Source: JBLNBQ01 sp050260095
Lineage (GTDB): Bacteria > Bacillota > UBA5301 > DYFA01
Assembly (NCBI GenBank): GCA_050260095.1
Contig: JBLNBQ010000018.1
Coordinates: forward strand, 1 to 24,758
Direction: 5' to 3'
DNA: 24,758 nucleotides
Part shown: piece by piece, positions 7,691 through 14,429 of the stretch
Layout: each line of letters starts with the position of its first letter
Position numbering within the stretch: position 1 is the stretch's first letter
The notes under the pieces: generated by a model
Seen by the model: the letters and a program-made list of their open reading frames with translations, nothing else
Told to the model about the DNA's origin: nothing
The model's database searches: none
Position numbers and translations under genes: made by a program

Positions 7691-9358
7691 ATGGCGAAGG
7701 ACAAGCCGGTCCTGCGGGTGATCCCGCTGGGCGGGGCGGGCGAGATCGGGAAGAACATGACCGTCGTCGAGTACGGCCGCGACATCGTGGTCATCGACGC
7801 CGGGTTGGCCTTTCCGGAAGACGAGATGCTCGGGGTCGACTACGTCATACCCGATATCACCTACCTGGTGGAGAACAAAGAGAAAGTCAGGGCGATCCTC
7901 ATCACCCACGGCCATGAGGACCACATCGGGGCGCTGCCGTACGTCCTGCGCGAACTCGATGTCCCGGTCTACGGTCCGAAACTGGCCTTGGGGCTCTCGC
8001 AGGGCCGGTTCGACGAAGTCTCCCCGCACCTGAAGCCCGATTTCCGGGTGGTGCAGAGCGGCGACCGGATCAAGATCGGCTGCTTCGAGGTGGAGTTCCT
8101 GCGGGTCAGCCACTCCATCCCCGACGTGCTGGCAATGGCGATCCAAACGCCGCTCGGCACGATCATCCACACCGCCGACTTCAAGTTCGACCAGACGCCG
8201 ATCGACGGCTCCGTCACCGACTTCCAGCGGTTCGCCGACTACGGCAGCCGCGGGGTGCTCCTGCTCATCTCCGACTCGACGAACGTCGAACGGCCGGGCT
8301 ACACCCTCTCCGAGCGGGTCGTCGGACGGACCTTCGACGACACCTTCCGGACTTCCCCGGGGCGCATCATCGTCGCCACCTTCGCCTCGAACGTCCACCG
8401 GATCCAGCAGATCATCGACTCCGCCACCAGGTACGGGCGCAAAGTCTGCGTGGTCGGCCGGTCGATGGTCAACGTGGTGCGCATCTCACTGGAGCTCGGC
8501 TATCTGCAGGTTCCCGAAGGGGTGCTGGTCGACCTCGACGAGGTGGACGACTATGCGCCCAGCCAGATGGTGATCATCACCACCGGTTCCCAGGGCGAGC
8601 CTATGTCGGCGCTCACCCGGATGGCCATGTCGGAGCACCGCAAGATCGAGATCGCCCCGGGCGACACCGTGATCATCTCGGCCAACCCCATCCCCGGCAA
8701 CGAGAAATCGGTGGCCCGCACCGTCAACTTCCTGTACAAGCAAGGGGCGCAGGTGATCCACGAGGCGGTCTCCGGGGTGCACGTCTCGGGGCACGCCAGC
8801 CAGGAAGAGCTGAAACTGATGATCAACCTGGTCCGCCCGCAGTACTTCATCCCTGCCCACGGCGAATACCGCATGCTGGTGAAGCATGCCCAGTTGGCCC
8901 GGTACGTCGGCGTGCCTGAGGGCCAGGTCTTCGTGGTGGAGAACGGCGACGTGGTGGAGTTCCGCAAGAACGAGGCGCGCCGGGCGGGCAAGGTCACCGC
9001 CGGCCAGGTGTTGGTCGACGGGCTCGGGGTGGGCGACGTGGGCAATGTCGTCCTGCGCGACCGCCGGCTGCTCTCGCAGGACGGCATCGTGATCGTGGTC
9101 GTGACCATGAATTCGCAGACCGGCGAGATCGTCGCCGGGCCGGACATGGTCACCCGCGGCTTCGTTTACATGCGGGAGGCCGAGGAACTGATCGAAGAGG
9201 CCAAGGACAAGGTGCGGGAGGCCCTGCAGGATCGGCGGCTCGAACAGGCGGGCGAGTGGGGCGGCATCAAGTCGGCGGTGCGCGAGGCGCTCTCCCAGTT
9301 CCTTTACGACCGCACGAAGCGGCGGCCGATGATCCTTCCCATCGTCATGGAGGTCTAG
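7691..9358 (+). CDS. rnjA: Ribonuclease J
   Basis: This metallo-beta-lactamase/beta-CASP ribonuclease has 5'-exonuclease and endonuclease activity in mRNA decay and rRNA maturation. Its 555 residues equal the length of Bacillus RNase J1. The zinc-binding motif THGHEDH is at 72-78, with further ligands in VSHSIPD and HTADFKFD. The beta-CASP part includes TGSQGEPMSALTRM, and HVSGHASQEELKLM with PAHGEYRM completes the site. The C-terminal dimerisation domain ends in RRPMILPIVMEV. The start is the ATG at 7691, 34 nt after dapA; the SD (cggagg) is about 10 nt away, rather far. Bacillus has rnjB at this position after dapA, so which paralogue this represents by function (rnjA or rnjB) is not settled by sequence. 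Confidence 0.93.
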   Translation: MAKDKPVLRVIPLGGAGEIGKNMTVVEYGRDIVVIDAGLAFPEDEMLGVDYVIPDITYLVENKEKVRAILITHGHEDHIGALPYVLRELDVPVYGPKLALGLSQGRFDEVSPHLKPDFRVVQSGDRIKIGCFEVEFLRVSHSIPDVLAMAIQTPLGTIIHTADFKFDQTPIDGSVTDFQRFADYGSRGVLLLISDSTNVERPGYTLSERVVGRTFDDTFRTSPGRIIVATFASNVHRIQQIIDSATRYGRKVCVVGRSMVNVVRISLELGYLQVPEGVLVDLDEVDDYAPSQMVIITTGSQGEPMSALTRMAMSEHRKIEIAPGDTVIISANPIPGNEKSVARTVNFLYKQGAQVIHEAVSGVHVSGHASQEELKLMINLVRPQYFIPAHGEYRMLVKHAQLARYVGVPEGQVFVVENGDVVEFRKNEARRAGKVTAGQVLVDGLGVGDVGNVVLRDRRLLSQDGIVIVVVTMNSQTGEIVAGPDMVTRGFVYMREAEELIEEAKDKVREALQDRRLEQAGEWGGIKSAVREALSQFLYDRTKRRPMILPIVMEV

Positions 9359-9390
9359 GTTCGACTCCGGCCTGCATTTCCCGGGTGCTC

Positions 9391-9420
9391 TTACCCCATA
9401 CTACCGGAGACAAGGGGTAA
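9391..9420 (+). repeat. Inverted repeat between rnjA and tepA
   Basis: TTACCCC (9391-9397) and GGGGTAA (9414-9420) form a 7-bp stem with a 16-nt loop, placed 33 nt after the RNase J gene and ending just before the tepA SD. There is no T-run, so it is not a normal terminator. It could be an mRNA hairpin or an operator. Function unknown. Confidence 0.4.
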
Positions 9421-9436
9421 CCGGGAGGTAGTGCGG

Positions 9437-10330
9437 GTGTCTGAGCGACGACGGCTGGACGTGGGGCTGCGGGGGGACGAGGGCGAGCCGCCGGGGGCGG
9501 AGGAGCCGTACGAGGTGCCGCCCGGGCCGGAACAGGCGCCCCGGCCTGGCCCCGATGAGACGCTGCGGCAGTTCGGCCAGATGACGCAGGTCGCTCCTGG
9601 CGAGCCGATCATCCACTGCCTGAGCATAGTCGGCCAGATCGAAGGCCACGTGCTTCTGCCGCCCAAGCACAAGACCACCAAGTACGAGCACATCATGCCC
9701 CAGCTGGTCGCGGTCGAGCAGAACCCGCGCATCAAGGGGCTGCTCGTGCTGCTCAACACCGTGGGAGGCGACATCGAAGCCGGCCTGGCCATCGCCGAGA
9801 TGGTCGCCAGCCTGTCGAAGCCCACGGTCTCATTGGTGTTGGGCGGCGGCCACTCCATCGGCATTCCCATCGCGGTGGCCAGCGACTACTCGTTCATCGC
9901 CAAGACCGCCACCATGACGATCCACCCCATCCGCCTGAACGGCCTCGTGATCGGCGTGCCCCAGACCTACGAGTACCTCGACAAGATGCAGGACCGGGTC
10001 ATCCGCTTCATCACCGAACACTCCGGGATGGAGATGCAGAAACTGCGGGAACTCATGTTCCGCACCGGGGAACTCATGCGCGACGTCGGCACGGTGCTGG
10101 TGGGGGCCGAGACGGTGCAGGTGGGCTTGATCGACGCCGTCGGCGGGGTGAGCGAGGCCTTGACCAAACTCCTGGAACTCATCGGCCAACGCGAAGGGCT
10201 GCCAGGTGGCGAGCGGCGGTACCTCGCCGAGGCCGGCGGCCGCACCGGCGCCCCGCGGTCCCGTGCGCCGGAGACCGGGGTGACCGGACCGCGCCGCGTG
10301 AGCGCCGAGTTGGTGCGAAGGAGGCATTGA
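9437..10330 (+). CDS. tepA: ClpP-class serine protease, TepA/YmfB type
   Basis: This is a ClpP-fold protein of about 297 residues. It has a proline- and acid-rich, probably disordered N-terminus (about 1-45), then the crotonase-like core. The putative nucleophile is Ser140 in GGGHSIG and the putative catalytic His is His163 in MTIHPIR, both matching TepA relatives. In B. subtilis TepA (YmfB) has been linked to protein export and possibly signal-peptide degradation; the precise substrate here is unknown. A second segment with RTGELM and IDAVGGVSEAL completes the fold, followed by a basic, Gly-rich tail. GTG 9431 sits 1-2 nt from the SD gggaggt (9423-9429), whereas GTG 9437 is at 7 nt, so 9437 is preferred. 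The neighbourhood (rnj, tepA, ylzJ) is as in Bacillus. Confidence 0.86.
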   Translation: MSERRRLDVGLRGDEGEPPGAEEPYEVPPGPEQAPRPGPDETLRQFGQMTQVAPGEPIIHCLSIVGQIEGHVLLPPKHKTTKYEHIMPQLVAVEQNPRIKGLLVLLNTVGGDIEAGLAIAEMVASLSKPTVSLVLGGGHSIGIPIAVASDYSFIAKTATMTIHPIRLNGLVIGVPQTYEYLDKMQDRVIRFITEHSGMEMQKLRELMFRTGELMRDVGTVLVGAETVQVGLIDAVGGVSEALTKLLELIGQREGLPGGERRYLAEAGGRTGAPRSRAPETGVTGPRRVSAELVRRRH

Positions 10331-10332
10331 GC

Positions 10333-10548
10333 GTGTCGGTCCTCTACACGGTGGTGCCGCCCGAAGACCTCTGGGAAGACGAGGGCCCCGGCGCCGGCGA
10401 GCCGCAACTGGTGGTGTCCGCGGTGAACGGCGTCCCGGTGCTCGCCCGGCGGACCAGCGGCGGCGAGGTGCTGGAACGAGTGCTGACGACCAACCCGTAT
10501 GTCTTTCTCGACCCGGCTTTCGCCCCGGGCCGGGCTCTGCGCGACTAG
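10333..10548 (+). CDS. YlzJ-like small protein
   Basis: This 71-residue protein of unknown function belongs to the YlzJ-like family by its N-terminus (VLYTVVPPEDLW), its central GVPVLARR segment and its C-terminal NPYVFLDPAFAPGRAL, and by its place directly after tepA, as in Bacillus. A TTG at 10327 overlapping the tepA stop is possible, but the SD aaggagg (10318-10324) is 8 nt from the GTG at 10333, which is therefore preferred. No signal peptide or membrane segment is visible. The family is confined to spore-forming Bacillota as far as I know, but its role is not known. Confidence 0.8.
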   Translation: MSVLYTVVPPEDLWEDEGPGAGEPQLVVSAVNGVPVLARRTSGGEVLERVLTTNPYVFLDPAFAPGRALRD

Positions 10549-10608
10549 ACCGGCACCCCGGCGCCATAAGCATTACCGGTAGCCGCCGCATGGGGGAGGG
10601 ACTGCGGG

Positions 10609-11628
10609 GTGGGCTGGTGGCTTGGGGGAGGTCTCGGCGCCTTTCTGGGCGGGCTTTGGTTGCTCCGGGGCGGGCTGGCGGCCCTGGGGGCCGGAACCGC
10701 CCAGCGGTCTCTGCTGCACTATGGGGATAACCCGGCGCTCGCCTGGCTGGTGGGAGCCGGGTTTGCCGCGTTGTTGCACTCCAGTGGACTGGTGACCGTC
10801 TCGGTGGTGGGCCTGGTCCAAGGAGGCTTCCTGGGTTTCAAGGGCGCCATCGGCGCCGTGCTAGGGGCGAACGTGGGCACCACGGCCACCGCACAACTGA
10901 TGGGCTTTTCCAGCGCCGCCGCCGGGTGGGCGGCCTTGGGGGGCGGCGCTTTGCTTTGGCTGGCGGGAGAAGCGGCGGGGTCGCGGCGGGCGTGGCTGCG
11001 CTCGGCCGGCAGCGCTTTGGGCGGGTGCGGGCTGGTCTTTCTGGGGCTGGAGTGGGTGGGCCGGGCTTTCGCCGGCGACGTTCCGGGATGGGGCACCGCC
11101 TGGATGGCTCGGTCGGCCGGCCGGCCCGTGGCGGGAGTGCTGGCGGGGGCGGCGCTGACCGCGCTGGTCCAGTCGAGCACGGTCTTCATTGGAGTGGTGA
11201 TGAAGCTGGCGGCGGAGGGGGGCATCGGCCTTCTGGGCGCGGTCCACCTGGTGCTGGGGGGGAACATCGGCAGTTGTCTGCCGTCGGTGGTGGCGGGCGT
11301 TCTGGCGGGCCGGGCAGGCCGGTGGGCCGGCCTGGTCAACCTGATCTTCAACGTCGCCGGGGTTGCGGCGGTGCTGCCCTTCCTGCCCCGGCTCGAGGGG
11401 TGGCTCGCCGCTTCGGCAGGCGGGGCGGCCCGGCAGGTGGCGAACGCCCACGGTCTCTTCAACCTGGTGACCGCCGTGGCCGCGCTCCCGCTCGCCTGGC
11501 CCATCGGCAACTGGCTCGAAAGGCAGGTCCGGAGCCACGCCCCAGGCCACCCGGGTGGGGCGCGGCCGCCCGGGCGAATGGACGGCCGTAGGGCTGTCCG
11601 CCGCGCCCTGGATCTGTTTCGCAGGTAG
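10609..11628 (+). CDS. Na/Pi-cotransporter (NptA/PNaS) family-like membrane protein
   Basis: This is a 339-residue integral membrane protein, very rich in Gly, Ala, Leu and Trp. It shows the internal repeat of the Na+/phosphate cotransporter II family. The first repeat has LLHSSGLVTVSVVGL (HSSG at 57-60) followed by GANVGTTATAQL (86-97). The second has LVQSSTVFIGVVMKL (QSST at 188-191) followed by GGNIGSCLPS (217-226). In the family the two QSS motifs line the transport path; here the first Q is replaced by His. There is no C-terminal PhoU-like domain; the protein ends in a short basic tail. The GTG start at 10609 has SD gggaggg about 8 nt upstream. Phosphate transport is plausible but not proven. 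It occupies the place where spoIIIE often follows ylzJ. Confidence 0.78.
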   Translation: MGWWLGGGLGAFLGGLWLLRGGLAALGAGTAQRSLLHYGDNPALAWLVGAGFAALLHSSGLVTVSVVGLVQGGFLGFKGAIGAVLGANVGTTATAQLMGFSSAAAGWAALGGGALLWLAGEAAGSRRAWLRSAGSALGGCGLVFLGLEWVGRAFAGDVPGWGTAWMARSAGRPVAGVLAGAALTALVQSSTVFIGVVMKLAAEGGIGLLGAVHLVLGGNIGSCLPSVVAGVLAGRAGRWAGLVNLIFNVAGVAAVLPFLPRLEGWLAASAGGAARQVANAHGLFNLVTAVAALPLAWPIGNWLERQVRSHAPGHPGGARPPGRMDGRRAVRRALDLFRR

Positions 11629-11686
11629 GGACGTGTATACATTCACGGGAGGCCAAGAATTTTCCCTTGCTAAGAAGGAGTTTCGC

Positions 11687-11782
11687 ATGGTGGGAAGAAA
11701 TACGGGCTTAAGTAGCCGGAGGGAGGCCTCCGATCACCGGTTCAAGCGCATCCGTGGTTCCGGAGTAGGGAGTAGGGCGTAG
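11687..11782 (+). CDS. Possible 31-residue basic small protein or leader peptide
   Basis: The ATG at 11687 has an excellent SD aaggag (11675-11680) at 6-nt spacing and opens a 32-codon frame ending in TAG at 11780. The peptide is strongly basic (many Arg, some Lys), begins MVGRNTGLSS and ends GSGVGSRA. It has no signal peptide, no membrane segment and no recognised family. It is not enriched in Leu, Ile or Val codons, so a classical branched-chain attenuator peptide is unlikely. A perfect terminator begins 28 nt after the stop, so the ORF and terminator would make a compact transcript. The coding call rests on the SD and position alone; it may be noncoding RNA instead. Confidence 0.35.
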   Translation: MVGRNTGLSSRREASDHRFKRIRGSGVGSRA

Positions 11783-11784
11783 GG
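11764..11784 (+). repeat. Triple heptamer tandem repeat
   Basis: Three consecutive 7-nt units AGTAGGG, AGTAGGG, CGTAGGG run from 11764 to 11784, spanning the end of the small ORF. The three evenly spaced GGG tracts are distinctive. A fourth nearby GGG tract, which a standard intramolecular G-quadruplex would need, is not obvious. Confidence 0.7.
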
Positions 11785-11809
11785 CAACCCGCATTGCAGG
11801 TTGAGTCGC

Positions 11810-11845
11810 GACCCCATTCCCTGCGGAGTGGGGTCTCGTTGTTTT
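11810..11845 (+). terminator. Intrinsic terminator upstream of the liv operon
   Basis: An 11-bp stem pairs 11810-11820 (gaccccattcc) with 11825-11835 (ggagtggggtc), including one G-T wobble, with loop ctgc. It is followed by the T-rich tail tcgttgtttt. It would end transcription from the upstream membrane-protein gene and small ORF, or act as an attenuator 150 nt before the first binding-protein gene. Confidence 0.82.
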
Positions 11846-11907
11846 CTATACCCGACCCCGCGACGGAGCCAGATCCGGGCGGAAACGGCGGCCCGGGGGG
11901 AAAAGCG

Positions 11908-11935
11908 CAAACCGGGGACGAGGTCCCCAAACCGG
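11908..11935 (+). promoter_or_regulatory. Hairpin flanked by direct repeats in the liv leader
   Basis: The octamer CAAACCGG occurs at 11908-11915 and again at 11928-11935, 20 nt apart start to start. Between and overlapping them, GGGGAC (11914-11919) and GTCCCC (11923-11928) form a 6-bp hairpin with a 3-nt loop. There is no T-run, so it is not a terminator. Spacing near two helical turns suggests a possible operator. An RNA hairpin is equally possible. No regulator is encoded nearby. Confidence 0.4.
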
Positions 11936-11984
11936 TTCAAGGCCATAGCTTCCCGAGTAGAGTAGAAGGAAAGGAGTTCAAGCT

Positions 11985-13115
11985 ATGACGAAAAAGGTTT
12001 TGGGAGTCTTTCTGGCGCTGTTCCTCCTGGGTAGCCTCAGCGTTTTGGCCGCCGGCACAGTCAAGATCGGCGTCGTGTACGAGCAGACCGGCGCGGTCGC
12101 CAGCTTCGGGCAGTCCGCTGTGAACGCCACGAAGATGCTCGTCGACGACCTCAACGCCAAGGGAGGCATCAAAGGGCTCGGTAAGATCGAACTGGTGATC
12201 GAAGATAACAAGTCGGATGCGGCCGAGTCGGCCAACGCCTACAATAAGCTGATCTACAAGGACAAGGTCGTCGCGATCCTCGGCCCCATCACCTCCACGA
12301 ACACCCTTGCGGCCGCTCCCATCGCCCAGCAGGCGGGGATCCCCATCATCACCCCGACGGCCACCAACGAGAAGGTCACCCTGGTGGGCAACTACATCTT
12401 CCGGGCCTGCTTCATCGACCCCTTCCAGGGCAAGGTCGGCGCCGTCTTCGCCGCCAAGGACCTGAAACTCAAGCGGGTCGCCGTGATGCCGGAGACCACC
12501 TCTGACTACGCGATGGGTCTCGTGAAGAACTTCAAGGAGAACTTCGAGAAGCTCGGCGGCAAGATCGTGGCGGAAGAGAAGTGGTCAAGCGGTGACCAGG
12601 ACTTCTCCGCTCAGCTTACCAAGATCAAGGCCGCCAACCCCGAGGCGATCTACGTCGGCTCCTACTACGCCGACATCGCCCAGATCTCCCGGCAGGCCCG
12701 CCAGATCGGTCTGAACGTGCCCCTGATCGGCGGCGACGGGTTCGACTCTCCGGACCTCTTCAAGCTCGGCGGTGAAGCGGTGGTCGGCCACTACTTCACC
12801 AACCACTACTCGCCGGACGCCAGCGACAAGGTCGTGCAGGACTTCGTGAAGGCCTACAAGGCGAGGTACAAGGAGGTTCCGGACGCCCTGGCGGCGCTGG
12901 GCTACGACGCGGCGGCCCTGATGTTCGACGCCATCCGCCGGGCCGGGAAGGCTGACCCGAAGGCCATCCGCGATGCGCTGGCCAAGACCAAGGGCTTCAA
13001 GGCGGTTTCCGGGTCGATCTCCTTCGACGAGAACCGCAACCCGGTCAAGGCGGCCGTCATCCTCCAGGTGCAGAAGGATGGGACCTACAAGTTCGTGAAG
13101 ACCGTTCAACCCTAA
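11985..13115 (+). CDS. livK: Branched-chain amino-acid-type ABC transporter substrate-binding protein 1
   Basis: This 376-residue extracytoplasmic periplasmic-binding-protein type I receptor of the LivJ/LivK family delivers substrate to LivHM. The N-terminus has a signal peptide: Lys-Lys, then a hydrophobic core (about 5-22) ending VLAAG. There is no lipobox cysteine, and the only Cys is internal (FRACFIDPF). The mature part begins VKIGVVYEQTGAVASFGQ, with ligand-loop segments GPITSTNT and TPTATNE and the family-typical SSGDQDFSAQLTKI. The SD aaggag (11971-11976) is 8 nt from the ATG. It is followed by a perfect hairpin and then a close paralogue, roughly two-thirds identical by eye. The exact ligand cannot be read from sequence; Leu/Ile/Val or other amides and amino acids are possible. 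Confidence 0.92.
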   Translation: MTKKVLGVFLALFLLGSLSVLAAGTVKIGVVYEQTGAVASFGQSAVNATKMLVDDLNAKGGIKGLGKIELVIEDNKSDAAESANAYNKLIYKDKVVAILGPITSTNTLAAAPIAQQAGIPIITPTATNEKVTLVGNYIFRACFIDPFQGKVGAVFAAKDLKLKRVAVMPETTSDYAMGLVKNFKENFEKLGGKIVAEEKWSSGDQDFSAQLTKIKAANPEAIYVGSYYADIAQISRQARQIGLNVPLIGGDGFDSPDLFKLGGEAVVGHYFTNHYSPDASDKVVQDFVKAYKARYKEVPDALAALGYDAAALMFDAIRRAGKADPKAIRDALAKTKGFKAVSGSISFDENRNPVKAAVILQVQKDGTYKFVKTVQP

Positions 13116-13135
13116 GCAGGAGAGCGTAGCATTCT

Positions 13136-13161
13136 CCCGGGCCGGGGAAACCCGGCCCGGG
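13136..13161 (+). repeat. Perfect intercistronic hairpin after binding-protein gene 1
   Basis: An 11-bp stem pairs 13136-13146 (cccgggccggg) with 13151-13161 (cccggcccggg) around a GAAA tetraloop (GNRA type). It starts 20 nt after the first binding-protein stop codon. There is no T-run, so it is more likely a 3'-end-stabilising or transcript-processing element, or a partial pause, than a complete terminator. Confidence 0.8.
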
Positions 13162-13223
13162 GGCGTTCCCAGCCCCTGGCCCCAGAAAAACCCAGAGAAG
13201 AAATGAGAAGGGAGTCCTGGTTC

Positions 13224-14357
13224 GTGAAACGGTTCGTGTCCGCGGTACTGGCAGCAGCTTTGTTCCTGGTCGGGTCGGCGTTTGCGGTGGCGGCCGCCGA
13301 AGTCAAGTTGGGTGTAGTGGAAGAGTTGACCGGAGCGGTGGCCACCTATGGCCAGAACACCGTCAAGGGAATCAAGCTGGCGGTTGAAGAAGTGAACGCC
13401 CAGGGCGGAGTCAAAGGCCTCGGCAAGGTGACATTGCTGGTGGAGGACAACAAGTCCGACGCCGCCGAGACCGTCAACGCCTTCAACAAGCTCATCACCC
13501 GGGACAAGGTCCTCGCCATTATCGGTGCCGCCACCTCCGGCAACACTCTGGCGGCGGCGCCCGTGGCGCAGCAGGCCGGCATCCCGGTGATCACCCCCAG
13601 TGGCACCAACGAACGGGTGACCGAGGCGGGCGACTACATCTTCCGGGCGTGCTTCATCGATCCGTTCCAGGGCCTCGTGATGGCGAACTTCGCGTACAAG
13701 GAGCTTAAGCTCCGGAAGGTGGCGCTGATGCCGGAAATTACCTCCGACTACGCGATGGGGCTGACCAAGACCTTCCGGGAGCAGTTCGTCAAGCTCGGCG
13801 GCAAGATCGTGGCCGAAGAGAAGTGGTCCAGCGGTGACCAGGATTTCTCCGCGCAGCTGACGAAGATCAGGGCGGCCAATCCGGATGCGGTGTACGCCGG
13901 CAGCTACTACGGTGATGTGGCGATGATCTCCCGCCAGGCGCGGCAGCTTGGCCTGACGGTGCCCTTCCTCGGCGGTGACGGCTACGATTCGCCGAAGCTC
14001 TTCGAGCTCGGCCAGGCGGCGGTGGTCGGTCACTACTTCACAAACCACTACTCGGCGGAAAGCCCGACGACGGTCGCCAAGGCGTTCCTCAAGGCGTACC
14101 GGGCCAAGTACAATGAAGAGCCGGATTCCTTCGCCGCTCTCGGCTACGACTCCGCCAAGCTGATGCTGGCGGCGATGGCCAAGGCGAAGAAGGCTGATCC
14201 GAAGGCGATCCGGGATGCGCTGGCTGCGACGAAGGGCTTCGTCGGCGTGACCGGGAAATTCTCCTTCGATGCCAAGCGCAACCCGGTGAAGTCGGCGGTC
14301 ATCCTGCAGGTGCAGAAGGATGGCAGCACCAAGTTCGTGAAGCAGGTTGAGCCATAA
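13224..14357 (+). CDS. livK: Branched-chain amino-acid-type ABC transporter substrate-binding protein 2
   Basis: This is a tandem paralogue of the preceding gene; long stretches such as YIFRACFIDPFQG, KIVAEEKWSSGDQDF and VVGHYFTNHYS are identical. The ligand loops differ (GAATSGNT and TPSGTNE, against GPITSTNT and TPTATNE), which hints at a different ligand preference. The signal peptide (MKRFVSAVLAAALFLVGSAF) ends in AVAAAE, an A-x-A type site with no lipobox Cys. An ATG at 13203 would add seven residues, but the SD aagggag (13208-13214) lies 9 nt before the GTG at 13224, and that start gives 377 residues, matching the 376 of the paralogue. It is followed by a second perfect hairpin and then livH. 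Confidence 0.92.
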   Translation: MKRFVSAVLAAALFLVGSAFAVAAAEVKLGVVEELTGAVATYGQNTVKGIKLAVEEVNAQGGVKGLGKVTLLVEDNKSDAAETVNAFNKLITRDKVLAIIGAATSGNTLAAAPVAQQAGIPVITPSGTNERVTEAGDYIFRACFIDPFQGLVMANFAYKELKLRKVALMPEITSDYAMGLTKTFREQFVKLGGKIVAEEKWSSGDQDFSAQLTKIRAANPDAVYAGSYYGDVAMISRQARQLGLTVPFLGGDGYDSPKLFELGQAAVVGHYFTNHYSAESPTTVAKAFLKAYRAKYNEEPDSFAALGYDSAKLMLAAMAKAKKADPKAIRDALAATKGFVGVTGKFSFDAKRNPVKSAVILQVQKDGSTKFVKQVEP

Positions 14358-14383
14358 CCAGGTTCGCCGTTCAGAAAGGTCTG

Positions 14384-14413
14384 GGAGGCCGGCGGCTCAC
14401 GCCGCCGGCCTCC
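14384..14413 (+). repeat. Perfect intercistronic hairpin between binding-protein gene 2 and livH
   Basis: A 13-bp perfect stem pairs 14384-14396 (ggaggccggcggc) with 14401-14413 (gccgccggcctcc) around a TCAC loop, between the second binding-protein gene and the livH SD. There is no T-run. It is analogous in position to the hairpin at 13136-13161. It could stabilise binding-protein mRNA and lower permease expression. Confidence 0.82.
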
Positions 14414-14429
14414 GGCAAGGGGTGAAAGA

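Noticed and set aside
9374..9404. Sigma-E-like promoter upstream of tepA
   Set aside because: CATACTAC only partly matches the -10 consensus and no convincing -35 lies 13-15 nt upstream. The inverted repeat there explains part of the sequence.
11656..11672. Possible CodY box near AATTTTC at 11659
   Set aside because: Only the first half of the palindromic motif matches; the second half is unrelated. A single half site is not enough.
11741..11765. tRNA-like GGTTCAAG in the leader region
   Set aside because: The flanking bases do not form a T-arm stem, and no acceptor or anticodon arm can be drawn.
11629..11845. T-box riboswitch upstream of the liv operon
   Set aside because: A terminator and AGTA-like bits are present, but the conserved T-box core (GGTGG then ACCGCG) is absent and the only genes downstream are transporters.
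11794..11988. Open frame of 64 codons overlapping the terminator and first binding-protein start
   Set aside because: It reads through the terminator stem, has no SD, and its Pro/Gly-rich sequence looks like random GC-rich translation.
12585..14048. Minus-strand open frame of 487 codons across the two binding-protein genes
   Set aside because: It mirrors the tandem duplication on the + strand, so it contains an internal repeat for trivial reasons. No SD, no family features.
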